A DNA stretch of 8,816 nucleotides from Phenylobacterium sp. GTDB taxonomy: Bacteria > Pseudomonadota > Alphaproteobacteria > Caulobacterales > Caulobacteraceae. The notes beneath the pieces are model-generated. The model saw only the letters and a program-made list of their open reading frames with translations. It did not search any database and was not told the origin of the DNA. How positions within the stretch are numbered: the first letter of the stretch is position 1; the number at the start of each line of letters is the position of its first letter. The stretch covers positions 1-8,816 of the forward strand of contig JANXXA010000072.1 in NCBI GenBank assembly GCA_025350885.1. Direction: 5' to 3'. Below are positions 1-5,167 of the stretch, in pieces. A program made the position numbers and the translations under genes.

Positions 1-1827
1 GCCGGCGGCATCGACAACTTCTGGCAGGATACAGACCACATTCACGGAGTCTGGCGCCACGCGAGCCTGGCGTCCTACCGGACCGCGACCCTCGCCTGGG
101 CAGCCCTGCTGGATCTCGACGCCCTGTCCAAGGCCGAGGGCAGGAACTGGTTCTGGAAGGGCGCCGACTGCCTGAGGCCCGCCCAAGCGCTCTGCCTGGT
201 GGCGCTCTCCGACGGCGGCGGCGACGCGGTCGAGCTGCGCGAATTCGACACCGCGCGGAAGCAGTTCGTCGACGGAGGCTTCCGTTTTGCGCAGGGCAAA
301 CAGAACGCCGCCTGGATTGATGGCGACACGGTGATCATGGCGCGCGCCTGGACGCCGGCCGAGGTGACGAGCTCCGGCTATGCCTATGTGGTCAAGACGG
401 TGACCCGCTCGGGCGCGCTCCGCGAGGTGTTCCGCGGCCTGCCGACGGACGTCGCCGTTGCGCCCAGCGTGCTCTATGGCGCGGGCGGTCATGCCGATGC
501 GGTGATGATCCGGCGCTCCAGAACCTTCTTCGAAAGCGAGTTCAGCCTGCTCTCCGACAAGGGGCCGGTCGCCATCCCTTTGCCGCTGAAGGCGCAGTTC
601 GAGACCTATGTGGACGGCCAGGCGGTGTTCAGCCTGAAGACCGCCTGGAAGACCTTCGGCGCGGGCGCGGTGATTGCGTACGATCTCGCGGACCTGAAGC
701 GCGACCCGGCCACGGCCCGGCCGCAGCTGGTGTTCCAGCCCGGGCCGCGCGAGGCGGTGCAAGAGGTGGCGAGCACGGCCGACCGGCTGGCGATCATCCT
801 TCTGGCCGACGTCAAGGGCGCGGTGGATGTCTATGACCACAAGGCCGGCGTCTGGCTGGGCCGGCGCCTGGCCCTGCCGGCCGACGCTAACATCAGCCTG
901 GTTGACGCCGACGACGATACCAACCGGCTGTTCGTCTCCACCGAGGGCTTCCTCGATCCCAACGCGCTCTGGCTGGCCGACGCCGATACCGGCGCGGTCG
1001 ACAGGGTCAAGACCCTGCCGGCGCGTTTCGATGGCTCGAACCACGTCGTCGAACAGCACTGGGCGACGTCGTCGGACGGGACCAAGATCCCCTATTTCCT
1101 GGTGCGGCCCAAGGCGATGAAGGCCGACGGCTCGACGCCGACCATCATGTATGGCTACGGCGGATTCGAGGTCGCCAAGCCGCCGGTCTACCTGCCGGAG
1201 ATGGGCAGCATCTGGCTGGCGCGCGGCGGGGCCTATGTGATCGCCAACATCCGCGGCGGCGGCGAGTTCGGCCCAGCCTGGCACGATGCGGTGCTGCGCG
1301 ACAAACGACAGTTGGCCTTTGACGACTTCGCCGCGGTCGCCCGCGACCTGTTCGCGCGCAGGATAACCACGCCACGCCGCCTGGGCATCTATGGGCGGTC
1401 GAACGGCGGGGTGCTGATGAGCGTATCGATGACCCAGCATCCGGAGCTGTGGAACGCCGTCGTCATCGAAAGCCCGCTGATCGACATGCTGCGCTACAGC
1501 CACCTGTCGGCCGGCGCCTCATGGGTCGGCGAGTACGGCGATCCCGACATGCCGGCGGACCGGGCGTTCATCGCGAGATACTCGGCCTACCAGAACCTCA
1601 AGCCCGGGGTGGCCTATCCCGAGCCCTACATCACCACCAACACCCGCGACGACCGGGTGCACCCGGGACATCCGCGCAAGTTCGCCGCCCGGCTCGAGGC
1701 GATGGGTCTGCCCTATCTCTATTACGAGCAGACCTTCGGCGGTCACGCCAACGACGCCGACCCTGAACTGAACGCCCGCCGCTGGGCCCGGCATTACGTC
1801 TACCTAGCCCAGAAGCTGATGGACTGA
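1..1827 (+). CDS. Prolyl oligopeptidase family (S9) serine peptidase, 5'-truncated by window edge
   Basis: Hydrolyses peptides, typically after proline, by the S9 alpha/beta-hydrolase mechanism. The frame is open from base 1 to the TGA at 1825-1827, giving 608 visible residues. Full-length relatives run to about 690-720, so roughly 80-110 N-terminal residues, including any signal peptide, lie outside. The GTG at 199 is internal, because clear family sequence (HGVWRHASLASYR, FWKGADCL) precedes it. Residues 1-350 are beta-propeller; the hydrolase domain starts near 351 (SSDGTKIPYFLVRP). Visible hallmarks, numbered within the fragment, are YGYGGF 384-389, RGGGEFG 418-424, nucleophile Ser467 in GRSNGG, Asp550 and Arg552 in RDDRV, and His582 in GGHAND, so the catalytic triad is complete. 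Arg466 replaces the Gly found just before the serine in pig POP. Location and substrate cannot be told without the N-terminus. The gene converges on padR across a repeat-filled gap. Family call is very secure; strict prolyl specificity is not. Confidence 0.95.
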   Translation, partial: AGGIDNFWQDTDHIHGVWRHASLASYRTATLAWAALLDLDALSKAEGRNWFWKGADCLRPAQALCLVALSDGGGDAVELREFDTARKQFVDGGFRFAQGKQNAAWIDGDTVIMARAWTPAEVTSSGYAYVVKTVTRSGALREVFRGLPTDVAVAPSVLYGAGGHADAVMIRRSRTFFESEFSLLSDKGPVAIPLPLKAQFETYVDGQAVFSLKTAWKTFGAGAVIAYDLADLKRDPATARPQLVFQPGPREAVQEVASTADRLAIILLADVKGAVDVYDHKAGVWLGRRLALPADANISLVDADDDTNRLFVSTEGFLDPNALWLADADTGAVDRVKTLPARFDGSNHVVEQHWATSSDGTKIPYFLVRPKAMKADGSTPTIMYGYGGFEVAKPPVYLPEMGSIWLARGGAYVIANIRGGGEFGPAWHDAVLRDKRQLAFDDFAAVARDLFARRITTPRRLGIYGRSNGGVLMSVSMTQHPELWNAVVIESPLIDMLRYSHLSAGASWVGEYGDPDMPADRAFIARYSAYQNLKPGVAYPEPYITTNTRDDRVHPGHPRKFAARLEAMGLPYLYYEQTFGGHANDADPELNARRWARHYVYLAQKLMD

Positions 1828-1830
1828 GGG

Positions 1831-2046
1831 GGCCTTTCTAGATGCTCCTCCACAGGGGGAGCTGTCGGCCCCCGGGGTCCGGCGAAGCCGGCCCGAGGAT
1901 AAACTCCGACCGACTGAGGGGGTTTCCTCTCCGGCGTCCGGGATGTCGGCTGTCGCGAACCCGGTGGCTGAAACCCCCTCCGTCTCGGCGCTTCGCACCG
2001 ATCCACCTCCCCCTCAATCGCGCTTCGCGCTGGGGGAGGATCTGGA
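1831..2046. repeat. Mosaic of GC-rich palindromic intergenic repeats
   Basis: This fills the whole gap between two convergent genes. Visible units are: an 8-bp stem with ACA loop (1844-1851 with 1855-1862, GCTCCTCC/GGGGGAGC, one T-G pair); a CCGGC-GAA-GCCGG hairpin (1879-1891); a 15-bp inverted repeat with one mismatch (1912-1926 with 1970-1984, GACTGAGGGGGTTTC/GAAACCCCCTCCGTC) enclosing 43 nt; and CCTCCCCC/GGGGGAGG (2006-2013 with 2032-2039) with an inner CGCG-CTT-CGCG stem. I read it as several short dispersed elements joined or nested. No terminal repeats or transposase are present, so it is not an IS. Transcribed from either side it would fold strongly and could help end both convergent transcripts, though no U-tract follows. 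No coding content is evident. Confidence 0.75.
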
Positions 2047-2048
2047 AG

Positions 2049-2627
2049 TCAGGTCTTCTCGATGGCGACCGCGGTATCGTCGATCATGGCGACGATCCGG
2101 TCGATCTCCTCCGGCGTGATCGGGCGCCGCGCCAGGCGCTGCTGCAGGGCCATGCCCAGGTTCGCCATGGCGCGACCGATGCGCGGGCGGGTGGAATCGG
2201 CGCCCTGCGCGGCCTCGGCCATGCGGCCGAAGACGGCGTCCACACCGGCCTGGTTGGCGGCCAGCGCCGCACGACCTTCGTCGGTGGCCTCATAGAGCTT
2301 GCGGCCGGCCTCGCCCGCAGCCGGGCGGATGAAGCCCTCGTCCTCGAGCAGCGCCAAGGTCGGATAGATCACCCCGGGCGAAGGCCGATAGGCGCCGCCG
2401 GTGCGGTCTTCCAGCTCCTTGATCAGCTCATAGCCGTGGCGCGGCTGCTCGGCGATCAGGGCGAGCACGATGAAGCGCAGGTCGCCGTGTTCCAGGAACC
2501 GGCCGATACGGCCGCCGCGATGGCGCCCCTGCGGGCCGCGTCCTGCGATGTGGGCCGCCATGTGGCTGGCCCAGGGATGGCGGCCGCGGTGTTCGTGGCC
2601 GCCGTGGAAGTGATGATGTCTGTGCAT
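2049..2627 (-). CDS. PadR-family transcriptional regulator with His-rich N-terminus
   Basis: DNA-binding repressor of 192 aa. A winged helix-turn-helix spans about residues 46-122, with the family signatures LALIAEQPRHGYELIKEL, GVIYPTLALLEDEGFI and GRKLYEATDEGRAAL. A helical dimerisation region (about 125-190) follows, as in PadR proteins with a short C-terminal domain. Residues 1-45 are an unusual leader with 11 His among the first 36 residues (MHRHHHFHGGHEHR...), possibly metal binding. The start is supported by GGAGGGG at 2638-2644, 10 nt upstream; Met23 would lose this site. The gene has its own promoter with two operator-like repeats, pointing to autorepression. No efflux pump or phenolic-acid decarboxylase is adjacent, so ligand and other targets are unknown. 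It is co-oriented with the SRPBCC gene but separated by 132 bp with an internal promoter, so it is probably a separate transcript. Family call is very sure. Confidence 0.95.
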   Translation of the reverse strand: MHRHHHFHGGHEHRGRHPWASHMAAHIAGRGPQGRHRGGRIGRFLEHGDLRFIVLALIAEQPRHGYELIKELEDRTGGAYRPSPGVIYPTLALLEDEGFIRPAAGEAGRKLYEATDEGRAALAANQAGVDAVFGRMAEAAQGADSTRPRIGRAMANLGMALQQRLARRPITPEEIDRIVAMIDDTAVAIEKT

Positions 2628-2630
2628 AAC

Positions 2631-2662
2631 GATAAGTCCCCTCCTTTTGTCGGGACTTTATC
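2631..2662 (-). promoter_or_regulatory. padR leader inverted repeat placing the Shine-Dalgarno in hairpin loop and stem
   Basis: GATAAGTCCC (2631-2640) and GGGACTTTATC (2652-2662) are inverted repeats, perfect over the inner 7 bp and extended outwards past one bulged base. In the padR mRNA this gives AAGTCCC, an 11-nt loop GACAAAAGGAG, then GGGACTT. The Shine-Dalgarno GGAGGGG (2638-2644) is split between loop and 3' stem, and the ATG follows 10 nt later. If transcription starts near 2656 the outermost bases would not be transcribed, so the same repeat could instead act as a DNA site. The symmetry is seen directly; any control role is inference. Confidence 0.5.
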
Positions 2663-2674
2663 GATATATCTAGA
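2659..2674. promoter_or_regulatory. Putative PadR operator, promoter-proximal copy
   Basis: The AT-rich imperfect palindrome TATCGATATATCTAGA stands out in a GC-rich genome. It matches the distal copy at 2697-2712 in 12 of 16 positions, and in 10 of 12 over its right-hand part (GATATATCTAGA versus GATATGTCTAAA). It overlaps the predicted -10 box of padR, where a bound repressor would block RNA polymerase. PadR autoregulators commonly bind such AT-rich dyads near their own promoter. That this PadR binds here is inferred. Confidence 0.55.
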
Positions 2675-2691
2675 CCGCTCCGAATGTGCAA
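2663..2691 (-). promoter_or_regulatory. Predicted padR sigma-70-type promoter
   Basis: Read on the minus strand: -35 TTGCAC (2691-2686), a 17-nt spacer, and -10 TATATC (2668-2663). The start point would fall near 2656, leaving a leader of about 29 nt that contains the Shine-Dalgarno. Both boxes lie in the only AT-rich stretch of this part of the window and are bracketed by two operator-like repeats. Confidence 0.55.
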
Positions 2692-2696
2692 GCGTA

Positions 2697-2712
2697 TTTA
2701 GATATGTCTAAA
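2697..2712. promoter_or_regulatory. Putative PadR operator, distal copy (perfect 16-bp dyad)
   Basis: TTTAGA-TATG-TCTAAA has perfect 6-bp arms. It sits 5 bp upstream of the predicted padR -35 box and 38 bp from the related copy over the -10 box, in the same orientation. The AT-rich dyad suits a dimeric PadR winged-helix protein. On the plus strand the dyad is followed by TATTTTT, but no plus-strand transcript is expected to end here. Function is inferred from symmetry, repetition and position. Confidence 0.55.
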
Positions 2713-2759
2713 CTATTTTTAATCGGCTGCAGGTCGGCCTTGGTCGATTGAACTCTCCC

Positions 2760-3284
2760 TCAGTCCGGCTTGCCCGTCTCAAGATAGCGCTTCAACCGGG
2801 CGACCGTGCCGCTCAGCATGGCGTCCACCGGGCCCGACCAGCTCTCGGCCAGCCCACCCTTGGCGTAGCCGCCGACGTCGTAGGTGACCACCAGATCGGT
2901 CGTTCCGCCGACGTCCTTCAGCTTGAAAACCAGGTGGCCGGAGGCTCCGGTGAACTGCAGCGGCCCGAGCGCGCCGGACAGCCGCAGCTGTGAGGTTCCG
3001 TCGGCGTAGGCGATCATCATGTGCCGCACCGCACCCTTGGGCAGCCGCTCGCAGAAACAGCCGCCAGGATCGATGCTCAGGTTCTTGGCGTCGCCGGACC
3101 AGGTGTGCTGGCTGGGCCACCAGTGGTTAGGCTGCATCAGGGCCTTCCAGACCTTGGCCTGCGGCGCGGCGATGGTCGCCGTCTCGGTGACCTCGAACCC
3201 GGCCGCCGACCGGTCGGTGACCTCGGCTCGAGCGCCTCCGGCCAGCATGGCGGCGGCGAACGCCGCGGCGATCAACGGTCTCAT
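2760..3284 (-). CDS. Secreted SRPBCC (START/Bet v1-like) family protein
   Basis: A 174-aa protein. Residues 1-20 look like a Sec signal peptide (MRPLIAAAFAAAMLAGGARA, cleavage after A-R-A), so the mature protein is probably periplasmic. The rest has the SRPBCC pattern: an opening strand ending IAAPQAKVWKALMQPNHWWP, a central GGCFCERLPKGAVRH block (residues 74-88), the GLAESWSGPVD turn and a final amphipathic helix to LKRYLET. These proteins have a hydrophobic ligand cavity; ligand and role are unknown. Cys76 and Cys78 form a CxC pair, which outside the cytoplasm could form a disulfide or bind metal. It follows murI by 12 nt, with the SD GGGAG (3292-3296) starting at the base after the murI TGA, so translational coupling is likely. 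No disruption is seen. It could also be described as polyketide-cyclase-like or AHA1-like; I would not assign an enzyme activity. Confidence 0.85.
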   Translation of the reverse strand: MRPLIAAAFAAAMLAGGARAEVTDRSAAGFEVTETATIAAPQAKVWKALMQPNHWWPSQHTWSGDAKNLSIDPGGCFCERLPKGAVRHMMIAYADGTSQLRLSGALGPLQFTGASGHLVFKLKDVGGTTDLVVTYDVGGYAKGGLAESWSGPVDAMLSGTVARLKRYLETGKPD

Positions 3285-3296
3285 CGAATGTCTCCC

Positions 3297-4148
3297 TCAA
3301 GCGCGCTCGAAGCTTAGCGGACCACCCCAGAAGGCTTCAACCAGGCTTGACTGGGCGCCGGGGCGCCCGGTGGTCAGGAACCGGCGCCCGCCGCCGGAGC
3401 CGATGGCGAACTCCGGGTGGCGCTCGAAATAGCCGGCCAGGGCGTCGGCGGTGGCCTGGGGCTGGTGGATCACCGGCGTTCCCGCTGGCAGGGCCGCGCC
3501 GAACAGGTCGGCGACGATCTCATAGTGGGTGCAGCCGAGGATCGCGCGGTCGGGGGCGCGGCCGATACGGCGGGTGATCGCCGCGACATGACCCTGGACA
3601 GCGGCGGCGAGGTCGGCGCGCGGGGCGCCCGCCTCGATCATCCCGGCAAGGTCCGGACAGGCTTGCGAAAACACCGCCACATCCTGCCGGCGCTTGTCGA
3701 TCTCGATCTCGTAGACCCGGGAGGCCGCCGTGGCGGGCGTCGAGAACACCGCCAGCACATCCAGCTTCTCGACCTTGTCGCCGCGCCGCTCGGCCTCGTG
3801 CTCCCAGGGCAGGCCGGTGGCCGCTTCGATGGTCGGCACGATGATCCCCAGCACATTGACCGGCCGCCCCAGGGTCTTGCGACAGCCGGGCAGCCAGGTC
3901 TGCTGCAGGCGTCGCAGCGCGATCCCCGAAGCGGTGTTGCAGGCCAGCACGACGACGTCGCACCCCTCGGCGAACAGCCGCTCACAACCGGCGCGCGTCA
4001 GATCGACGATCTCCTCGCCGGGCCGCCCGCCATAGGGGGTGTTGGCCTGGTCGGCCAGATAGACGAAATCGGCCTGCGGAAACCGCTCCACCAGCCGGTG
4101 GTGGACGCTCAAACCGCCCACGCCGGAATCAAATACCCCGATGGCCAT
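3297..4148 (-). CDS. murI: Glutamate racemase
   Basis: Interconverts L- and D-glutamate, supplying D-Glu for the peptidoglycan stem peptide; cytoplasmic and cofactor-independent. It has 283 aa, within the usual range for the family. Motifs are FDSGVGG 6-12 (Asp7), TPYG 37-40, the first catalytic Cys70 in LACNTAS, and the second catalytic Cys206 with His208 in GCTHYE. Both halves of the pseudo-symmetric Asp/Glu racemase fold are therefore intact. The ATG start is well fixed: an in-frame TAA lies 9 nt upstream and the DSGVGG motif is only a few residues in. No clear Shine-Dalgarno precedes it, so it may rely on coupling to ogt, whose stop is 49 nt upstream. The C-terminal end directly touches the ribosome binding site of the SRPBCC gene. 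A stretch around residues 116-150 (EHEAERRGDKVEKLDVLAVF) appears longer than in E. coli MurI, but I have not aligned it. Confidence 0.96.
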   Translation of the reverse strand: MAIGVFDSGVGGLSVHHRLVERFPQADFVYLADQANTPYGGRPGEEIVDLTRAGCERLFAEGCDVVVLACNTASGIALRRLQQTWLPGCRKTLGRPVNVLGIIVPTIEAATGLPWEHEAERRGDKVEKLDVLAVFSTPATAASRVYEIEIDKRRQDVAVFSQACPDLAGMIEAGAPRADLAAAVQGHVAAITRRIGRAPDRAILGCTHYEIVADLFGAALPAGTPVIHQPQATADALAGYFERHPEFAIGSGGGRRFLTTGRPGAQSSLVEAFWGGPLSFERA

Positions 4149-4197
4149 GGGGCGGTGTTAGCGGCGGCCAGCGGTGGCGTCCACGGGGATTGCCGGC

Positions 4198-4776
4198 CTA
4201 GCTGAACAGGTCGGCCTGCGGCGACGCCGGCCTGGCGGTGGGGGATCTGGCCGGCTGTGGCTGGAGCACCTTGGCGCCCTCGATGGCCAGCAGCCTGACC
4301 TTGGTGTTGACCCCACCGCGCGCCGAGAAGCCGCCGAGCTTGCCGCCGGCCGCCGTGACCCTGTGGCAGGGCACGACGATCGGCCAGGGGTTCCTGCCCA
4401 GCGCCGCGCCGACATCGCGGGCCAGCAGCCTGTCGCCCAGCCGCGTGGCGATCTCGCCATAGGTCAGCGTCTCGCCGGGCGGGATGGACCGCGCGATCGC
4501 ATAGACGCGGGCGTGGAACTCCGGGACCCGGGCGAGGTCGAGGGGGATGTCCAGCAAGGGATTGGCCTCGCCCGTCAACAGCGCCCGGATCCCGGCGATG
4601 GCGTGCTCGATCTGTGGCGTCGGCGCAGCCTCGACGGCGCCGGGGTGACGGCGCAGAAAACCCCGCCGCGCGCTCTCCGGCTCAGGCTCCGGCAGATGCA
4701 CGCCCACCAGCCCCTTGTCGTTCCAAGCCAGACCCGCCCAGCCAACGGTGGTTTCGAAGAGAGTGTAGTGCGTCAT
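4198..4776 (-). CDS. ogt: Methylated-DNA--protein-cysteine methyltransferase with clamp-motif tail
   Basis: Suicide repair protein that moves the alkyl group from O6-alkylguanine in DNA to its own cysteine. It has 192 aa. Residues 1-80 form the N-terminal domain; the C-terminal domain has the recognition helix region YGEIATRLGDRLLARDVGAALGRNP with the arginine finger Arg120 and Asn129, and the acceptor Cys137 in VVPCHRV. Spacing Arg-Asn-Cys matches human MGMT (128-137-145). No Ada-type N-terminal zinc or AraC domains are present, so I call Ogt. Residues about 172-192 are a Pro/Ala-rich tail ending SPQADLFS; QADLF matches the bacterial beta-clamp-binding pentapeptide. I chose ATG 4776 because the domain starts right after it (MTHYTLFETTVGWAGLAW). 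The open frame runs back to a TTG at 5037, but that stretch is repeat DNA. No good SD is seen at 4776. Probably the first gene of an ogt-murI-SRPBCC unit, divergent from ffh. Confidence 0.93.
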   Translation of the reverse strand: MTHYTLFETTVGWAGLAWNDKGLVGVHLPEPEPESARRGFLRRHPGAVEAAPTPQIEHAIAGIRALLTGEANPLLDIPLDLARVPEFHARVYAIARSIPPGETLTYGEIATRLGDRLLARDVGAALGRNPWPIVVPCHRVTAAGGKLGGFSARGGVNTKVRLLAIEGAKVLQPQPARSPTARPASPQADLFS

Positions 4777-4830
4777 GGGGTGAACATAGCGGAGTTCGCG
4801 GCGCAATGCTGGCGGCTTTCGGACATTGAT

Positions 4831-4980
4831 CTTCCCCCGATACGGGGGAAATGTCGGCAATGGCCCCGGACCTGTTCCGGGGCCGGCCGACAATGGGGGA
4901 AGTGTCTGGCGCAGATCGACTTCCCCCATCGACCCTCCCGCCAAGCGGCTGTCGGGCCACTTCCCCCGGAGCGGGGGAAG
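4831..4980. repeat. Nested palindromic repeat mosaic in the ogt/ffh divergent gap
   Basis: Part of a 391-bp gap (4777-5167) without a gene. Perfect stems: TTCCCCCG/CGGGGGAA around ATA (4832-4850); GGCCCCGGA/TCCGGGGCC around CCTGT (4862-4884), itself enclosed by GTCGGC/GCCGAC (4853-4858 with 4886-4891); ATGGGGGAAGT/ACTTCCCCCAT, 11 bp with a 15-nt loop (4893-4903 with 4919-4929); and CTTCCCCCG/CGGGGGAAG with a GAG loop (4960-4980). The recurring CTTCCCCC/GGGGGAAG edge suggests two or more copies of one small dispersed element. There are no ORFs of its own and no transposase. The rest of the gap (4777-4830 and 4981-5167) holds the upstream regions of ogt and ffh. The symmetry is certain; the identity as a named family is not. 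Confidence 0.75.
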
Positions 4981-4988
4981 CCCCTTCC

Positions 4989-5018
4989 TTGACCTCCCAC
5001 CCTGCTTGAGCGCATAAG
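4989..5018 (+). promoter_or_regulatory. Weak candidate promoter for the ffh-rpsP-rimM operon
   Basis: TTGACC (4989-4994), an 18-nt spacer and CATAAG (5013-5018) form a passable sigma-70-like pair just downstream of the palindromic repeats. It would give a leader of about 140 nt before ffh. The -35 is good and the -10 is poor, so this is only a candidate; I saw no stronger pair in the gap. Confidence 0.25.
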
Positions 5019-5109
5019 CCCGCGCTTCCGGCGCCAACTTCGGTCAGCGCCCTCTACCGCCACGACCCCCAGCCCCGCTTCACGGGATCTGGGACGAGGG
5101 CGGCGAGGC

Positions 5110-5137
5110 CCCCCGTCCACGCAATCGTGCACGGGGG
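5110..5137 (+). other. Strong hairpin in the ffh leader
   Basis: CCCCCGT (5110-5116) pairs with ACGGGGG (5131-5137). Inside, after one C-C mismatch, CACG (5118-5121) pairs with CGTG (5126-5129) around a CAAT loop. The stem ends 30 nt before the ffh TTG. No U-tract follows, so it is not a classical terminator. The conserved SRP RNA tetraloop region (GGAAG plus AGCAG) is absent, so it is not the SRP RNA gene. It may be a leader structure, an mRNA stabiliser or another stray repeat. Confidence 0.45.
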
Positions 5138-5156
5138 TCAACTGCGTTTGGGACTC

Positions 5157-5160
5157 AGGA
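5157..5160 (+). promoter_or_regulatory. Ribosome binding site for ffh
   Basis: AGGA lies 7 nt before the TTG at 5168 and decides that non-ATG start. It sits within an imperfect 7-nt direct repeat GGACTCA/GGACTGA (5151-5164). Confidence 0.6.
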
Positions 5161-5167
5161 CTGAATA

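Noticed and set aside
1831..2046. CRISPR array or IS remnant in the repeat-rich gap
   Set aside because: No regularly spaced direct repeats with unique spacers, and no transposase fragment or terminal inverted repeats; the symmetry is that of separate small palindromes.
1842..2711. 289-aa plus-strand open frame across the repeats and opposite padR
   Set aside because: It begins in palindromic repeat DNA and runs antisense to a clear PadR gene; no protein features.
2697..2720. Plus-strand intrinsic terminator (dyad followed by TATTTTT)
   Set aside because: The stem is AT-only and weak, and no plus-strand gene ends nearby; the dyad fits better as an operator of padR.
3417..4205. 262-aa plus-strand open frame opposite murI
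   Set aside because: Gly/Arg/Asp-rich shadow frame opposite a complete glutamate racemase with both catalytic cysteines.
4174..4992. 272-aa plus-strand open frame opposite ogt
   Set aside because: Shadow of ogt and of the adjoining repeats, with biased composition and no domain.
4777..5037. In-frame N-terminal extension of ogt to a TTG at 5037, giving a 279-aa protein
   Set aside because: The added 87 residues are translated palindromic repeat DNA with no protein-like pattern, and the known Ogt domain begins right after the ATG at 4776.
5040..5167. Possible SRP (4.5S) RNA gene just upstream of ffh
   Set aside because: The conserved apical loop (GGAAG with AGCAG partner) is missing, and the only hairpin is far too short.
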